From: Nilaparvata lugens
Lineage: Eukaryota; Arthropoda; Insecta; Hemiptera; Delphacidae
Assembly: GCF_014356525.2 (NCBI RefSeq)
Contig: NC_052509.1
Span: 29,677,936-29,741,935, forward strand
Reading direction: 5' to 3'
Length of the DNA: 64,000 nt
The first letter of the stretch is position 1. Every line of letters starts with the position of its first letter. Below, piece by piece: positions 46,436 through 57,466 of the stretch. The notes beneath the pieces were generated by a model, which had not been told where the DNA came from, made no database searches, and saw nothing but the letters and a program-made list of their open reading frames with translations. Both the position numbers and the translations under genes were made by a program.

Positions 46436-46788
46436 CAACCATTCAGTTATTCACTGAATTTCCGGTGCTGAACATGAGACAACTATACGTAAAATCTTCA
46501 TTAATTTATCTCAGAAACAATAATTTTAACATTTTACCAGAAATAATTCATACTTATCCAACAAGATACAGAGTGAACTATGGCTTTGCGACGCCCCAAG
46601 TGGTTCACGGGCTTGGGTTGAGAACACCTTTCTACCTTGCCCAAATGGTACACAGGAACTTACCTTTTGAGATAAGGAATATGCAGGAATGCAGTGTTAC
46701 TGTATACAAACGAAGGATTGAGAGGTGGCTGTACTGTATGGGCTGGGAAATGACAGAAAGTCTGCTTCGGTCAGTATACTTGCATTGA
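46436..46788 (+). pseudogene. LINE G ORF2, C-terminal part after the insertion
   Basis: Starts with the duplicated CAAC and reads TIQLFTEFPVLNMRQLYVKS, HTYPTRYRVNY, PFYLAQMVHRNLPFEI, RRIERWLYCMGWEM to a natural stop. It continues the frame broken at 30523 (RYPT) and aligns with the end of the 18-kb LINE fragment. This is the exact filled-site partner of 27861-30523. Confidence 0.85.
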
Positions 46789-47376
46789 ATTGATTTGTTT
46801 ATTTCCCGGAATTCTTCCTTTTCTTGACTCTATCAGTGAGAATCTTAATACTCCTTCTTCTTCTTATATAATAAATTGGCACCTTTGTACTGATATCTTT
46901 TGAGGATCCGCCGATCACTGTTCCTACATAATATATCTTCAATTTCTTTATTTTTCTTTCCCGGTTTTTTTTTTTAAGATTTAGAAGTATTATTAACATG
47001 TTGTTGCTAAGAAAAATTTGATATGTTTTGTTTGATATTATTACTTTCATTTCATTCAAATTTACTCATCTTTGTTATGGATTTAAAACTATAATTCACA
47101 GTACCATATGTTTTGGTATTATGATATGTTATTAATGTGTTTTATTCAGCTATCAAGTTGGTGAAATGTAGCTATTTCTGTACTAGAAAATCATGCAGGC
47201 CATTTAAGGCCATAAATTGATAAAACGCAATAGATCTAGAACCAGTAGGTAACCTGGAACTCACCCCTACACACAGACGTATAGTCTTGTAGGTGTATTC
47301 TAGTAATAATAATACTATCAATTTTATTGTATAGTGCATTTTAAAGAATAAAGAATTTTGAATTGAATTGAATTGA
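46789..47376 (+). other. 3' UTR of LINE G with (TTGAA)n tail
   Basis: Non-coding. Ends TTTTGAATTGAATTGAATTG, after which the gag of element E begins. The same tail type marks the 17.3-kb LINE fragment. Confidence 0.75.
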
Positions 47377-48095
47377 ATTTTGATAAGGAATTAGATTCGA
47401 TGCATTCTCTGTATCTTTGCAAGTATCAAGCTCAAATGGAGGATTAGATTTATTGTAGCATTTTGATTGATCTTTTGCAGACTCAAAAGCTCTTGCACGA
47501 TTAAGTGTTTCATGCAAAGACATATCTTGGCTTTCTAAAATTCGTTGGCGGATTTCGGATGAATATAAACCTGCAATCAGTGCTTCTTTTATGTGCTCCT
47601 CTCGATTCTCTGTAGCAGAGATCGCTGTAAAATTACATTCTAGGCTGAGTTCTTTCAGTTTCAGGAAAAATTATCGATGGACTCACCTTGTTTTTGTTTT
47701 CTTATAGATAGAAGGTACCTTGTAAAGATTTCACTTCTCTTCTTGATAAATATGCCTTCAAGGATGGAGATACTTTCCTCGAATGTAGTACAATGTAATA
47801 TCAATTTGTAATTTTCAGCTGACAGCAAGGTAACTAAGATATCCAATTTCGTATCTTTAGTGTAATAGTTTCCTTTCAAGTAGGCATCCAGCATTCTTTT
47901 CCATTGTCTCGATTCCATTGGTGCACTAGGAGAATCTGGATCCACACTTACACATTTTGGATTGAGAATTTTCCCAATTGACTCCGAGTTGAAAGATGTA
48001 TCAACGGGTTCATTTCGAGATAATTCGGTAGGCTTATCCTGATTCCGTGATGGAGATTCAACATTATTTTGATCCCGGGTTTTCCTCTTTGGCAT
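47377..48095 (-). pseudogene. gag: Gag of element E, 5' and capsid part
   Basis: Minus strand, ATG at 48095. Residues 1-50 are variable and polar; then capsid motifs SRQWKRMLDAYLKGNYYTKD, DILVTLLSAENYKLIL, FEESISILEGIF, RYLLSIRKQKQGESIDNFS. A frameshift at the A/T run near 47668 leads to MSLHETLNRARAFESAKDQS and IPYQNS. The Cys-containing knuckle that should follow lies at 26.6-26.7 kb, beyond the LINE. The capsid style (RYLLSIRKQ, LNRARAFE) is that of Mag-like Gypsy elements, from memory. Confidence 0.8.
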
Positions 48096-48110
48096 TTTGA
48101 TTACCGGTAC

Positions 48111-48129
48111 TTATTTTAGTCAATAAAAT
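48111..48129 (-). other. Putative self-primer binding site of element E
   Basis: On the minus strand the 19 bases next to the LTR read ATTTTATTGACTAAAATAA. No tRNA-type TGG start is present. The sequence is complementary to the segment at and after the initiator-like TCAGT within the LTR: 15 of 15 bases in the 25.3-kb LTR, and a 10-base core GTCAATAAAA in the 40- and 48-kb LTRs. This fits Tf1/sushi-type self-priming. Confidence 0.5.
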
Positions 48130-48262
48130 TGTAATAAATAGGGACCATTGAAGAGCTAGAATAATGGCTTTTATTGACAAAAAAACTGAGATAAAATAAC
48201 AAACTTACTGATGATTTAGAATAATTCAAACAACTGATTTATGACATATGATTATCATATCA
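48130..48262 (-). repeat. 5' LTR of element E (133 bp)
   Basis: TGATATGATAATC to TTATTACA on the minus strand. Short LTR, with gag starting about 35 bases after it. Confidence 0.9.
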
Positions 48263-48387
48263 CTAGCCTTATTTATTTCTTATTTAAGTCATTATTTCTT
48301 ATTTAGGTTCTTCTGTTATTAGTTCGAATCGGATACAAACTTCCATTTGAAGGTTCTTGAGACCAAGAACTAGAATTTTATAATTTA

Positions 48388-48609
48388 CTAGCCGTCAGGC
48401 TCGCTTCGCACGCCATATCCGTCTAGCCAGGGGGCTCCGCCCCCTGGACCCCCGACTGGGTCGGCTAAGACTGAGATAAGCAGGCTCGCTTCGCTCGCCT
48501 ACATTTTTCATTTGAGCATTTTTATCATATGTTAGGAAGATCAAGTCGGGAGTCCAGACTAAACGTCTGGCTGAACGGATATGGCGAGCGAAGCGAGCCT
48601 GACGGCTAG
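48388..48609. mobile_element. 222-bp GC-rich MITE with 35-bp TIRs
   Basis: The ends are 35-bp inverted repeats with one mismatch, starting CTAGCCGTCAGGCTCGCTTC, flanked by TA on both sides (48386-48387 and 48610-48611), as for Tc1/mariner-type insertion. The inside has GGGGGCTCCGCCCCCTGGAC, an inner repeat of GGCTCGCTTCGCTCGCC and no gene. An incomplete copy is at 41027-41176. GC content is far above its surroundings. Confidence 0.75.
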
Positions 48610-48859
48610 TAATATAATATTCCCAGGAATAGCTCTGATTGAAGTAGCAGTGCCCAATCAATTTTTCCGCGATAAATGCATTTCAATCTTCAACTTGGTG
48701 CCAACCTAACAAAGTCAACTCATCTTAATGCCAACCTGACAAGATTATTAATTTAGTTACCAGTTAACAAATGTTTCGAAGAGGTACTCTCTCTAGATTA
48801 TAGTTCTATGATATGGTATGGACATTTCAACTATAATTTAGAGAATAAGAAGAATATAC

Positions 48860-49090
48860 ATGCAAGAAGACGAACTTTGACCCCTTAAAAACCACCCTTA
48901 GAGTTAAGATATTGCAAAAAGATTTCTTAGTGCGCCTCTAAAGGGCCAACTGAACATACCTACCAGATTTGAACGTTTTTGGTCCGGTAGATTTTCAGTT
49001 CTGCGAGTGAGTGAGTGAGTGAGTGAGTGAGTGAGTGAGTCAGTCAGTCAGTCAGTGAGTGAGTGCCATTTCGCTTTTATATATATAGAT
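48860..49090 (+). repeat. Probable repeat tail with (GTGA)n(GTCA)n
   Basis: Contains AAAAACCACCCTTAGAG, then CGTTTTTGGTCCGGTAG, then (GTGA)n/(GTCA)n at about 49007-49060 and TTTCGCTTTTATATATATAG. I know similar endings as the end of abundant dispersed elements in insects, but only this copy is in the window. Confidence 0.45.
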
Positions 49091-49479
49091 TCTGATTTTA
49101 CTTATAATTATTATCGTGTCTCAAGACATGTCATTACAATTTACTATTTTTTATTCCTGAATAATGCCTGAACATAGTGGAGTGGAACTTCGCACAGTAA
49201 TTTTAATGACAACTGGACAGAGATTGTAACAATATTCATTGTTCCAATTGTGAATGTTGAGGATTATGCGAATTATCAATAGAAGTCAGTCTGTTATAAC
49301 AATTTATTTCGCTGCTTTGCTTTTCTGCATTGTGTTGTATCGACTATGTAAGAAGTTATGGTACTAGGAAAATCAACGATTTTTCTGGAGCATGAGCCTG
49401 ATTCATGCCCTTATAAGGCAAGGAATTTGTGTCCGATTGATTATCAATCATGCCTTATTTGGTTAGGAATTTGGAAAAT

Positions 49480-49682
49480 AGCTGTCACTTGATGCGGGAA
49501 TATATATTAAATTGTAGTTGTACCGTTCCTTTCTATTGGCGGAAATTCTGATAAATATTATATTAAATATATTTTACATATATATATATATAAAATATCA
49601 AGCTGTCACTTGATGCGAGAATATATATCAAATTGTAGTTGTACTGTTCCTTTCTATTGGCGGAAATTCTGATAAATATTTT
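49480..49682 (+). repeat. Two direct copies of an 82-bp unit
   Basis: AGCTGTCACTTGATGCG at 49480 and at 49601, each continuing to TTCTGATAAATATT, separated by about 40 bp of A/T sequence including (TA)n. Confidence 0.9.
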
Positions 49683-49899
49683 CTAGAAAATAGTAGCTCT
49701 CAATCACAGTTGACTTTGGTTAAGTTGCAATAGTTGAGAACCTAGTATGGCCGTACACAGCTGTCCATGGCAAGACGAGATAAGTAGTGATGTGGCTTCA
49801 TTCAGCGTCTGCCCACTGAGAGTAACAGAACTGCACATAGGCCTAATGTAGTCTCTCAATAACTTTGTTTAAACTCATGTAGTGGTTAAATATTTATTA

Positions 49900-52002
49900 T
49901 GGCTTTTGGCTGGCTTTGGTCGTTTTTTATTGGCTGTGCAACCTTCTGTTGCACATATTAGTTCGCTTGCGTTTTAGAAGTTTCTTCAAAAGTAAATGTT
50001 TTAATTACGATATGTAAGAAGAAGAGAGAGTATCAAGAGTTGTCGCCTCACAATAGAGGTTTTTCTCCTATTACCACTACTAAGGTACGTATAGATTTAT
50101 AATATAATTAAGGAAATTATTATCGATGAAAGCTTCCATCAAAGTATTAAATTTAATGTGATAGATACATTTAAGTGTGAGTGTATTGTGATAGATTTAT
50201 TGAGTATAGTCCTTTCGATTCTCTTGTAATGGAAGATGGTAATGGTAATTCAAACTGATGAGTGATGGAAGAAAACGAACGGTATATGTTTTGTAGAAAT
50301 ATAGAATACCTATTAGAAAGAATAAAGATATTTTTGGTTTTATATTATTCATGAAGAGGGGAGCTATTAACCTGAATTTGAATGACAGTATTTTGTGATA
50401 TAGATTTTATTTGTTCTGCTGATTCTAATGAAAAGCTTTCTTGATTCTTAAGGAAACACCCATCATGTTATTTATCTTTTAAATTACACTATATGTAATT
50501 CATGTAAGAGAACAGACTGAACAAAAGAACAACAATACTCGAAAGACCTTATCATGAAAATTGATAGAATTGAATACTATGTACTCATCTCTTACCTAAT
50601 GTTAATGAAACTAAATAATGTTGAGTTTATGATATAACTGAAGTTAAGTTAATTTGTTTCATCCTGGTTTTTTTTATTCTAACAGCGGTCAATGTACGGG
50701 TCCATCTATGTACGGGTCCATCTATGTACGGGTCCAACAATTTACGGGTCCATGAATGTCTCATGAAAGTGTGTCTTTAAGCCTCTGAATCGATGGCAGT
50801 CCTAGAAGCTTGAGGTCTGCTGTCTCCTGTCCCATCTAGACGTGTAGAGCTCAATCACCAAGCCTAGATTCAAATTGAAGAAACAGCTTTGAGGTAACAA
50901 CTTTTTCCAAATCAAACAAACGTCCCAGGAACTCCGGATGTGGCAGAATGGGTTTTAGTGACTATAGACTTTCAAAAAGGGAGGGGTGTAAAACGTGAAC
51001 CATTTAATCAATTAAAACGTGCTGAATTAAACTCTTTTTTTGTTGAATCGTAACTTTGAGATTCAGGACTTGGGGATAAATAGATTACAATTTTTTATTT
51101 CGTTTGAATAGTGGATTTTCGGTTGTATCTTTACATTGAAATGTGAGGCCATATTTTCTCTGTAAGGATCCAGCTGGGAATTTCAGTTTTCTTTAAATTT
51201 TTATTGTATAATATACTGAACTACTAAGAGTTGAACTAGCATATAAAATGTTTAAAGGTCCATAACTGTTTTGTGAATGATATTTCCATCTTAAAGTTGT
51301 GAAGAATCGAAGTTTCAAGGACCCTAGCCTTTCTAAATTTGTTTTGATGTCACATATTTTTGAATAGTTTTCCCAGGTAGAATTCCGTGATGTGATACTC
51401 CAGGAATATTTTGTCTTTGCAGCATTTATAATAATTATGAAGAAGAATCATAAATTTAATACACAACAGATATTATTGGGGACTATTAATATTTGATAAT
51501 ATTTTGATGGTGTTTTAAAGGTTTCAAGTGTGTTCTAAATGCTCCAAGTGTTTTCTGAATTTTATGTTAATCTTTCATTTCAAATGTTCATTGTTATTTA
51601 CTATTAACTTTCAAGAAATATCTATGATAACTTTCAATTTATTATTCTTTCTGAAATTAGAGTCCTTTAAGCTTTTTATGATTCAATCTAAAACGTTTTC
51701 AATGTAAAGCAGACAGAGTAGGCTACTATCGAATTAGCTATATCGGAGATAACTTTCTAAATTTAGTAATTCTATTTTCGGTTTTCATGATGCAACTTTA
51801 CTTTCGTTTCATTAACTGTTGAATTTAACTGTAAGAGGCGACAACATATTTGACATCTTCCCTCTATTTTGTTGTCTCTTTTGTCATTTCTGGATTCCCG
51901 TTCTCTAGCACTAAGTATGTTTATCTAGCATCCCTTTTATTAAGTTATATTGTGTGTGCTTCTAAATTCCAAATTAACCTTCTAATTTCATAGCACGGCA
52001 CA
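49900..52002 (+). repeat. Divergent D-type LTR (solo or remnant)
   Basis: Shares with D LTRs the segment CTAAGGTACGTA ... GAAAGCTTCCATC-like ... ATGGAAGAT (50090-50270), ACAGCGGTC at 50691, TCTAAATTCC ... and the end CACGGCACA at 52002. The left limit cannot be fixed. The intervening parts differ strongly, so it is a different subfamily. Confidence 0.6.
50692..50755 (+). repeat. Four 16-bp tandem units
   Basis: ATGTACGGGTCCATCT at 50692, 50708 and 50724 and a variant near 50740. It begins right at the splice-acceptor-like ACAG of the D-type LTR. Confidence 0.9.
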
Positions 52003-52913
52003 AGATACAGAGATAACAGAGTTACAAAAGCATCATGACAGTTTTCCGATATCATAAAACCAAATGGCAGTCGTTTAAAATTCCATTCCTACAAAATTTA
52101 ACAAAGAATCCGTTTATTTTAAAAGAAAAAAATTATGCATGATAACTTTTTTTAGTAAACTAGAATACAAATCAATTAACACAGCATTTTCCAAGAATGA
52201 ATGAATATTACGTGAGATATGACCGCCTTAGCGATGGCTGATGGGAGACCTACCTTTACAGAGTTATGTAACGTTTCATATTTGTTTGTAATAATCTGAA
52301 ATCGCTTACTGATAACATGCAAAGCAAATGGAGATTGTTCCATCATTGAGGCAGTCTTCAACAGCATGCCTTTATGGGCACTGCAACAAACCTGAAGTGG
52401 TCAACCATCACTAAAGCTGCTTATATATTTCGCTATTTAATATTAGCTATAATATTTCACTGAATATTTGTTCAATCTTGAAAAATGAGGTGTCAATCGA
52501 TTTGGGATCGAATTTACCAGAAAAAGTTATAACTGTACTATTTTGTAAAATCAACAGCTTTTGGTGATTCAAGAGATGACATTTTGAACGACAGCCATTT
52601 CATTCTATGAATTTGGAAAATTGTCAAAAATATCCGTATGTTCAGTCATTATCCAAAAGAAACATAGTGAAAAAAACATGCAATGATGGCGACTGTGTGA
52701 GTAGTGTGGACTTTCGGACAGTTTGAAAATGATATTTAGATATGTTTCGTACCCAGGAACAGTTAGAATATTGGTAGGGACTTCGGAAACACCCTGCATA
52801 TTATTCTATGATCGGAATTGGTCACTATATACCATGGTGCTTGCAAAATAAATTGTAGTTCCTATTTATAACATTCTTTAAATGCGAAATTTCTAAAAAC
52901 CTTATATAGATAT
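52003..52913. other. Sequence between D-type LTR and element C
   Basis: No gene recognised; short minus-strand frames (52176-52367, 52605-52799) show no known motif. Confidence 0.4.
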
Positions 52914-55331
52914 TGTGATGAATTTTTCAAATAGACCTCATGAAAAGAGAGAAAAATTGTGATTAACCTTCTTAAAAGGAAAGAATTTGCTGAAGGAGTA
53001 GTTAGCGACCGAGCGATAAAACTTACTTATCAGTAACTGTATATTAGATAAGAGTACCGTTCTGTACTGAATATTTTCTAGAAAATCATTTAATAAAATT
53101 ATAATTATTCTGCAAATAAAGCACGAATTATTTATGAATTGCTCATTGAATTTTGAGGTTACACTTTGTTTACTACCAATCAGATGTTCAAAGCAGCTCG
53201 AACACAGCTGACTGATTCAAAGTATTGTCAAATGTCATGCCGGTTTCATGCAAGGTATAATATCATTTCTAAAAATTAAAAAACTATCAATAAAGGACCA
53301 AGAATTTCGAATAAAAAATAAAATGTTATATTATTGTTGAAATTATTTATTACTTAAGAAATTATATTATAATGTCAGGTCTTATTGTAACTAACTAGGT
53401 CATAGCATGAACAGTATATTATTGATAAAAACAGCAGAAATTAATCATAACAGTCTCAAACATAATAAGAATTGTATAAGAATATTAAATTATTAATTAT
53501 TATTTCAACTGAACCACATGGTGATCGAATCTCTTTGGCGAGCCTAAGCCAATCATAGTGCATAGAAATAGCACCAAAAAGGTGATCGTTTGAAAACAAC
53601 ATATGTTAATCTACTATCAGACAACAAACCTGCCTTATCATATACGCTAGCACATGTACATCGTATAAGAGGAACTATGTCTAGAAGATTAAGCAGTTTT
53701 AAGAATTATATAAACTGAGTTATTATTGTAATTAAAGGAATTATATTCTACTGCCTGCCACTGACGTCACATCTATGTCATAATCGTTCTACCAATGGCA
53801 AATTTTTATGCAAATTCATTACACCGAGATTCTCAGAAGAAAGGTTCTAGCCAAGAAGCTTAGAGAAAAGACAGCACTTCCCTTTTGAAATCCTCACCGT
53901 TCAGATCTCGTCATAGTTACCAAGACCTATTTGTAAAATTTTCGTTCGATTTTATATGTTTTATTTGTGAGCCAATATTTTAGGCTATTCTATTTGTTAT
54001 TCGTAAATCTATGTTCAGCAATCGATAAATTGAAAGTTTAAAGTTAAATTATCCCTTAATAAATTTGGTGAAGGAGATATTTAAATTAAAATTCCCCACG
54101 TGCCGAGACCGAAGCCTGGATTGCTGCCGACCAAACAATTTTGATTTCAAGAAGGAAACCACGACCGCCAAGGACGCCATTTCACGTGAGTTATAAGTTT
54201 AAAGGGGCCCCAATCTACGCTTCGAAAATATTTCAGTGCAGAAAAATATAAAATTTTCTTCGTTAAATTATTGGCCACGCCGACAAGCGCTTTTAGTTAT
54301 TAAGAGCCTAGAATTTATTCATATAGAATTTCTAAGAATTTGTAGTTGATTAACTATCCTCCGCTGCCAGAACCACGACCCCAAACAATTTTAAAAACAC
54401 TTTTTATTCATTTTTCACTATTTTTTCAAAACTGTTAAATTTTATCAATTGTAGAATTCTGTCGAATCACACATGGTATCATGCAAGTACAAGAAAACTG
54501 CTAATCATTTTTGACAATGTTGAAACACTTTCAATCTGTAAACTATATTCTGAATCTGCACTGTGAGATCATATATTTTATTATAATATATTTCAATTTT
54601 GTTAATTCGTTTTCTGAGTTCGATTATTTCTCAAGCCTGTCAATTATTGTGTCTGATACGTTCTATCTCATCAAGAACCGATCGAATACGATCATTGAAA
54701 TAATTGAATTAAGCTGGATATTGGAACAGGTCTAAGTGGATGTAGTGAGTGGGGTCAGATCGAGATATTTGTTCTTTATCCTTACCTGCTCATATATCAG
54801 CTTTTATCTGTTACCAACCTCGACTTAGGAGCGAATACATCAACAGTACAGCAGATGCATCCAGAGATCATATAATTTCCTACAATAGAGCTTAAAACCC
54901 GACAAGACTCTGTTCTCGAAGTATATTCTGAACGATATTTGGTCCAAATACCGTATTTAATCCTTCAGAACTTATTAGAGACGCAGTCCCATAAATTATC
55001 TAGATCGGGATTTTTGCTCGACCTGTATGATTTTGTATGCTCATTCTTCACAGGTAATAATTTTAAGGTATCCATATTCAGTGTTTAGCGTCTGCTACAC
55101 TACTTATAGAAATTTCATCACCATACAATCTGTCATAAGAAGAATCAAGGGTGAGCGAGCGTTTAGGCCTCCTGCGATTCCGACAATTGTATTGAATCTT
55201 GTAGTGAATCAATCAGTCTGGTGTACACTTAGCGTCCACGCACGCAGTTACAAAATTTATAACCTCAACACCGTTGATTTAGTACAAGATTCACCCTACA
55301 TATGTGAAGCCGTTAAAAAAAACGCTCCACA
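52914..55331 (+). repeat. 5' LTR of element C
   Basis: TGTGATGAATTTTTC to CGCTCCACA. Contains a hydrophobic 74-codon frame at 54511-54735 that stays open in the 3' LTR and in the diverged 41-kb copy. Confidence 0.92.
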
Positions 55332-55336
55332 CGATT

Positions 55337-55354
55337 TGGCGCCCAACTGTGATA
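55337..55354 (+). other. Primer-binding site of element C, tRNA-Lys-like
   Basis: TGGCGCCCAACTGTGATAGG, five bases after the LTR. The first 11 bases equal the tRNA-Lys primer site used by many insect Gypsy elements; the rest diverges. Confidence 0.75.
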
Positions 55355-56173
55355 GGCATTGAAGAGGTGGATAATCGACTACGAGGATTATTTAGTTGCT
55401 CAGTATACTATAGTGCTGACAACGGGAAAATTTTATGAAAAAATTCATGGTTGTGAATTTCTTCAAATTTAATATCAACTGTTTACTGTTATATAAAATA
55501 ACAAGACGTACCATGCCCAATTTTTGAACAGAAAAGAAATTTATCGATTGATGAATTTTTAGAGAAAGAATTGATCTCAGAATTTTATTATTGTGTTATT
55601 CGAAAATTGGTCATATCATAAGTCATAGGTATAAGAAATACCATAAGAGAGGTCATTAATTTTAAAAACATTAGGTTTATACCAAAAACAATTTATAAAA
55701 AATTCATAGAAAGGAGGATCGAAGTTATTTACATTTTTTTTGAGTTTTTAAAAGCATAAAGAGGGAAGTAAAATTAAATCACGGATATATTGCGGAATAA
55801 TTCAAGCAGAACACTGCTGCTTTTGTATAATATTTTGCGAAGAATACTAGCCCTATACATAATTGCGGCAAGAACTTATAAGAGTAAAATATTTATAATA
55901 ATAAGAGTAATAAATTATAAGAGACGTACCTTCGTTACCGCATAATTATCCATTGTGTATCCTTTATGTTAACATCATTTTATGTCAACGATATTGCTAA
56001 TTTGATTCACTTCATCACTGAACATATTATTGAATCACACTTTTGTATTTCTTCATTGAACGAATTTTTCACACTATTTCAATTTTTGATCATTTACTTA
56101 TAATCGTTTCACATAACCTCACATGTTTGCGGTCGTGTCAACGCAATTGCATCTTTATATCATCCGATAAATT
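55355..56173 (+). other. Leader of element C
   Basis: AT-rich, no frame of note before the ATG at 56174. Confidence 0.6.
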
Positions 56174-57466
56174 ATGGAAGAACCACACTGCATCCAGGAG
56201 ACCGCATCAGCGACTTCAGAGACGGAGGATGTTGCGCGGGAGAAACGCCCATGCATCGCCGTTCCAGAGGTCCAGACGCCCGCATCTCATGTCATAGAAC
56301 CATTGCAGCCAACCGAAGACTACATACCCGCCCCTTCCGTGTTACAGATGAGTCTCATCCTGGAAGCATTGAACAATATAAATAAGAACTACGATCAAAT
56401 GAATGAAACACTAAACAATAAAGATTAGAACTACGACCAAATAATTGAAGATACCAAACAAACAAATGAAGAATTAAAGAAAGTATATGAACAGGATTTC
56501 AATAAACCGGAACAAAGGTTGAAAGAAGCAACAGAGGAAAGCAGGACGGTAACATGGCAAATCGAGGAGGAACGTCAGACAACTAAAATCAATATTGGAC
56601 CAGAGATTGAGCCCATGCATGCGGAAGCGGACATAATCGAAGGAGAGGATATAAAACAGTTAAGCGAACGTGACACATGTATGGAAGACCAACCTACTGA
56701 GAGTATTAATACCGAAGTCGCACAGCAACCCACAGAATGCCGAGAGGAGCCGGACGACATCACCCGCCAAGCTGAGGATGACACCCATCAGGTAGAGGGA
56801 CAGCCCGTACCACCGCGCGCTGGACACCAGGAATCCAAGGACGCTGCCCGCCGAGTAGAAGAGCAGCCCGGACCGCCGACCGCCCACATCACCGTCCATC
56901 CACCGAGGACAGCGCCTGCAACATATAAACCCAGCATTCATGAAGATAGTCCACTAAACAATAGAAATAAAACAGAAACCCACCACAAATCAAAGTCACA
57001 ACCAAAACCGGAAACCTATGAATCAAAACAACAAACAAGAAGGATTACAATACGTCAAAGAAGAAAACCAACTAATAGAGTTCATTTACACCGCCATCAT
57101 GTTAGGCTGAAGTTGAATATCAGATTTTTTCCCGCCATGCAGAAAAGAAAAATAGTGTCAAGAGAAACCTACAACCACCGCAGTCATGTCAGGTTGAAAT
57201 CAAACAGACTGTACACTAGCATGCAGAAAAGGAAAATATTATTTAGAAGAACCCACAGACACCACCGGCATGTAAGGTTCAAGAATAGCAAACTACATGT
57301 CACCGGCCGACCAAGAGGAAATGAATTTGTAGGAAATGATCTACACCACAGGCACATTCGTTTTAAACCAAGTTTGATAAAACAGATAGTCACAGATCGG
57401 AATTGGACCTTGAATAACACCGGAATCAAATTTAGATGGGGGCTTGAGAAAGAAATAATGTTTTAA
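56174..57466 (+). pseudogene. Element C protein: coiled-coil start, acidic middle, basic HxRxK repeats
   Basis: One frame of 430 codons with a single TAG at 56426-56428. Residues 1-60 are Pro/Glu/Thr-rich, then a short coiled coil with a repeated NYDQ phrase (the TAG probably replaced a Lys codon there). Residues 130-260 are acidic and Pro-rich. The last 120 are strongly basic with four motifs, HVRLK, HVRLK, HVRFK and HIRFK, at 57098, 57185, 57269 and 57353, 28-29 residues apart, the first three linked by MQKRKI-type segments. No capsid and no knuckle. It looks like the Gag N-terminus of an A-type element joined to the start of ORF3 after internal deletion. A nucleic-acid-binding role for the tail is inferred from charge only. 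Confidence 0.6.

Larger units (their letters stand above)
26766..47376 (+). mobile_element. LINE G (jockey/CR1-like), interrupted by element D
   Basis: ORF2 runs 27861-30523 and resumes at 46436-46788; the 3' UTR ends in a (TTGAA)n tail at 47376. The left limit at 26766 is inferred from continuity of the gag of element E; TSD would be GAATT or similar, overlapping the tail. Without the 15.9-kb insertion the LINE is about 4.7 kb, near full length for this type, although I find no ORF1. Confidence 0.65.
25305..48262 (-). mobile_element. Gypsy-type short-LTR element E, split by nested insertions
   Basis: Minus strand. 3' LTR 25305-25439, polypurine tract, pol remnant to 26613, gag knuckle to 26765; then the LINE G nest; then gag 47377-48095, primer site and 5' LTR 48130-48262. 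The gag ends at both sides of the nest fit each other (IPYQNS on one side, the knuckle approach on the other). The reverse transcriptase is deleted between knuckle and RNase H. The outer flanks (TGTA left, CTAG right) do not match, so either the duplication has decayed or the two halves come from different copies. Confidence 0.6.
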
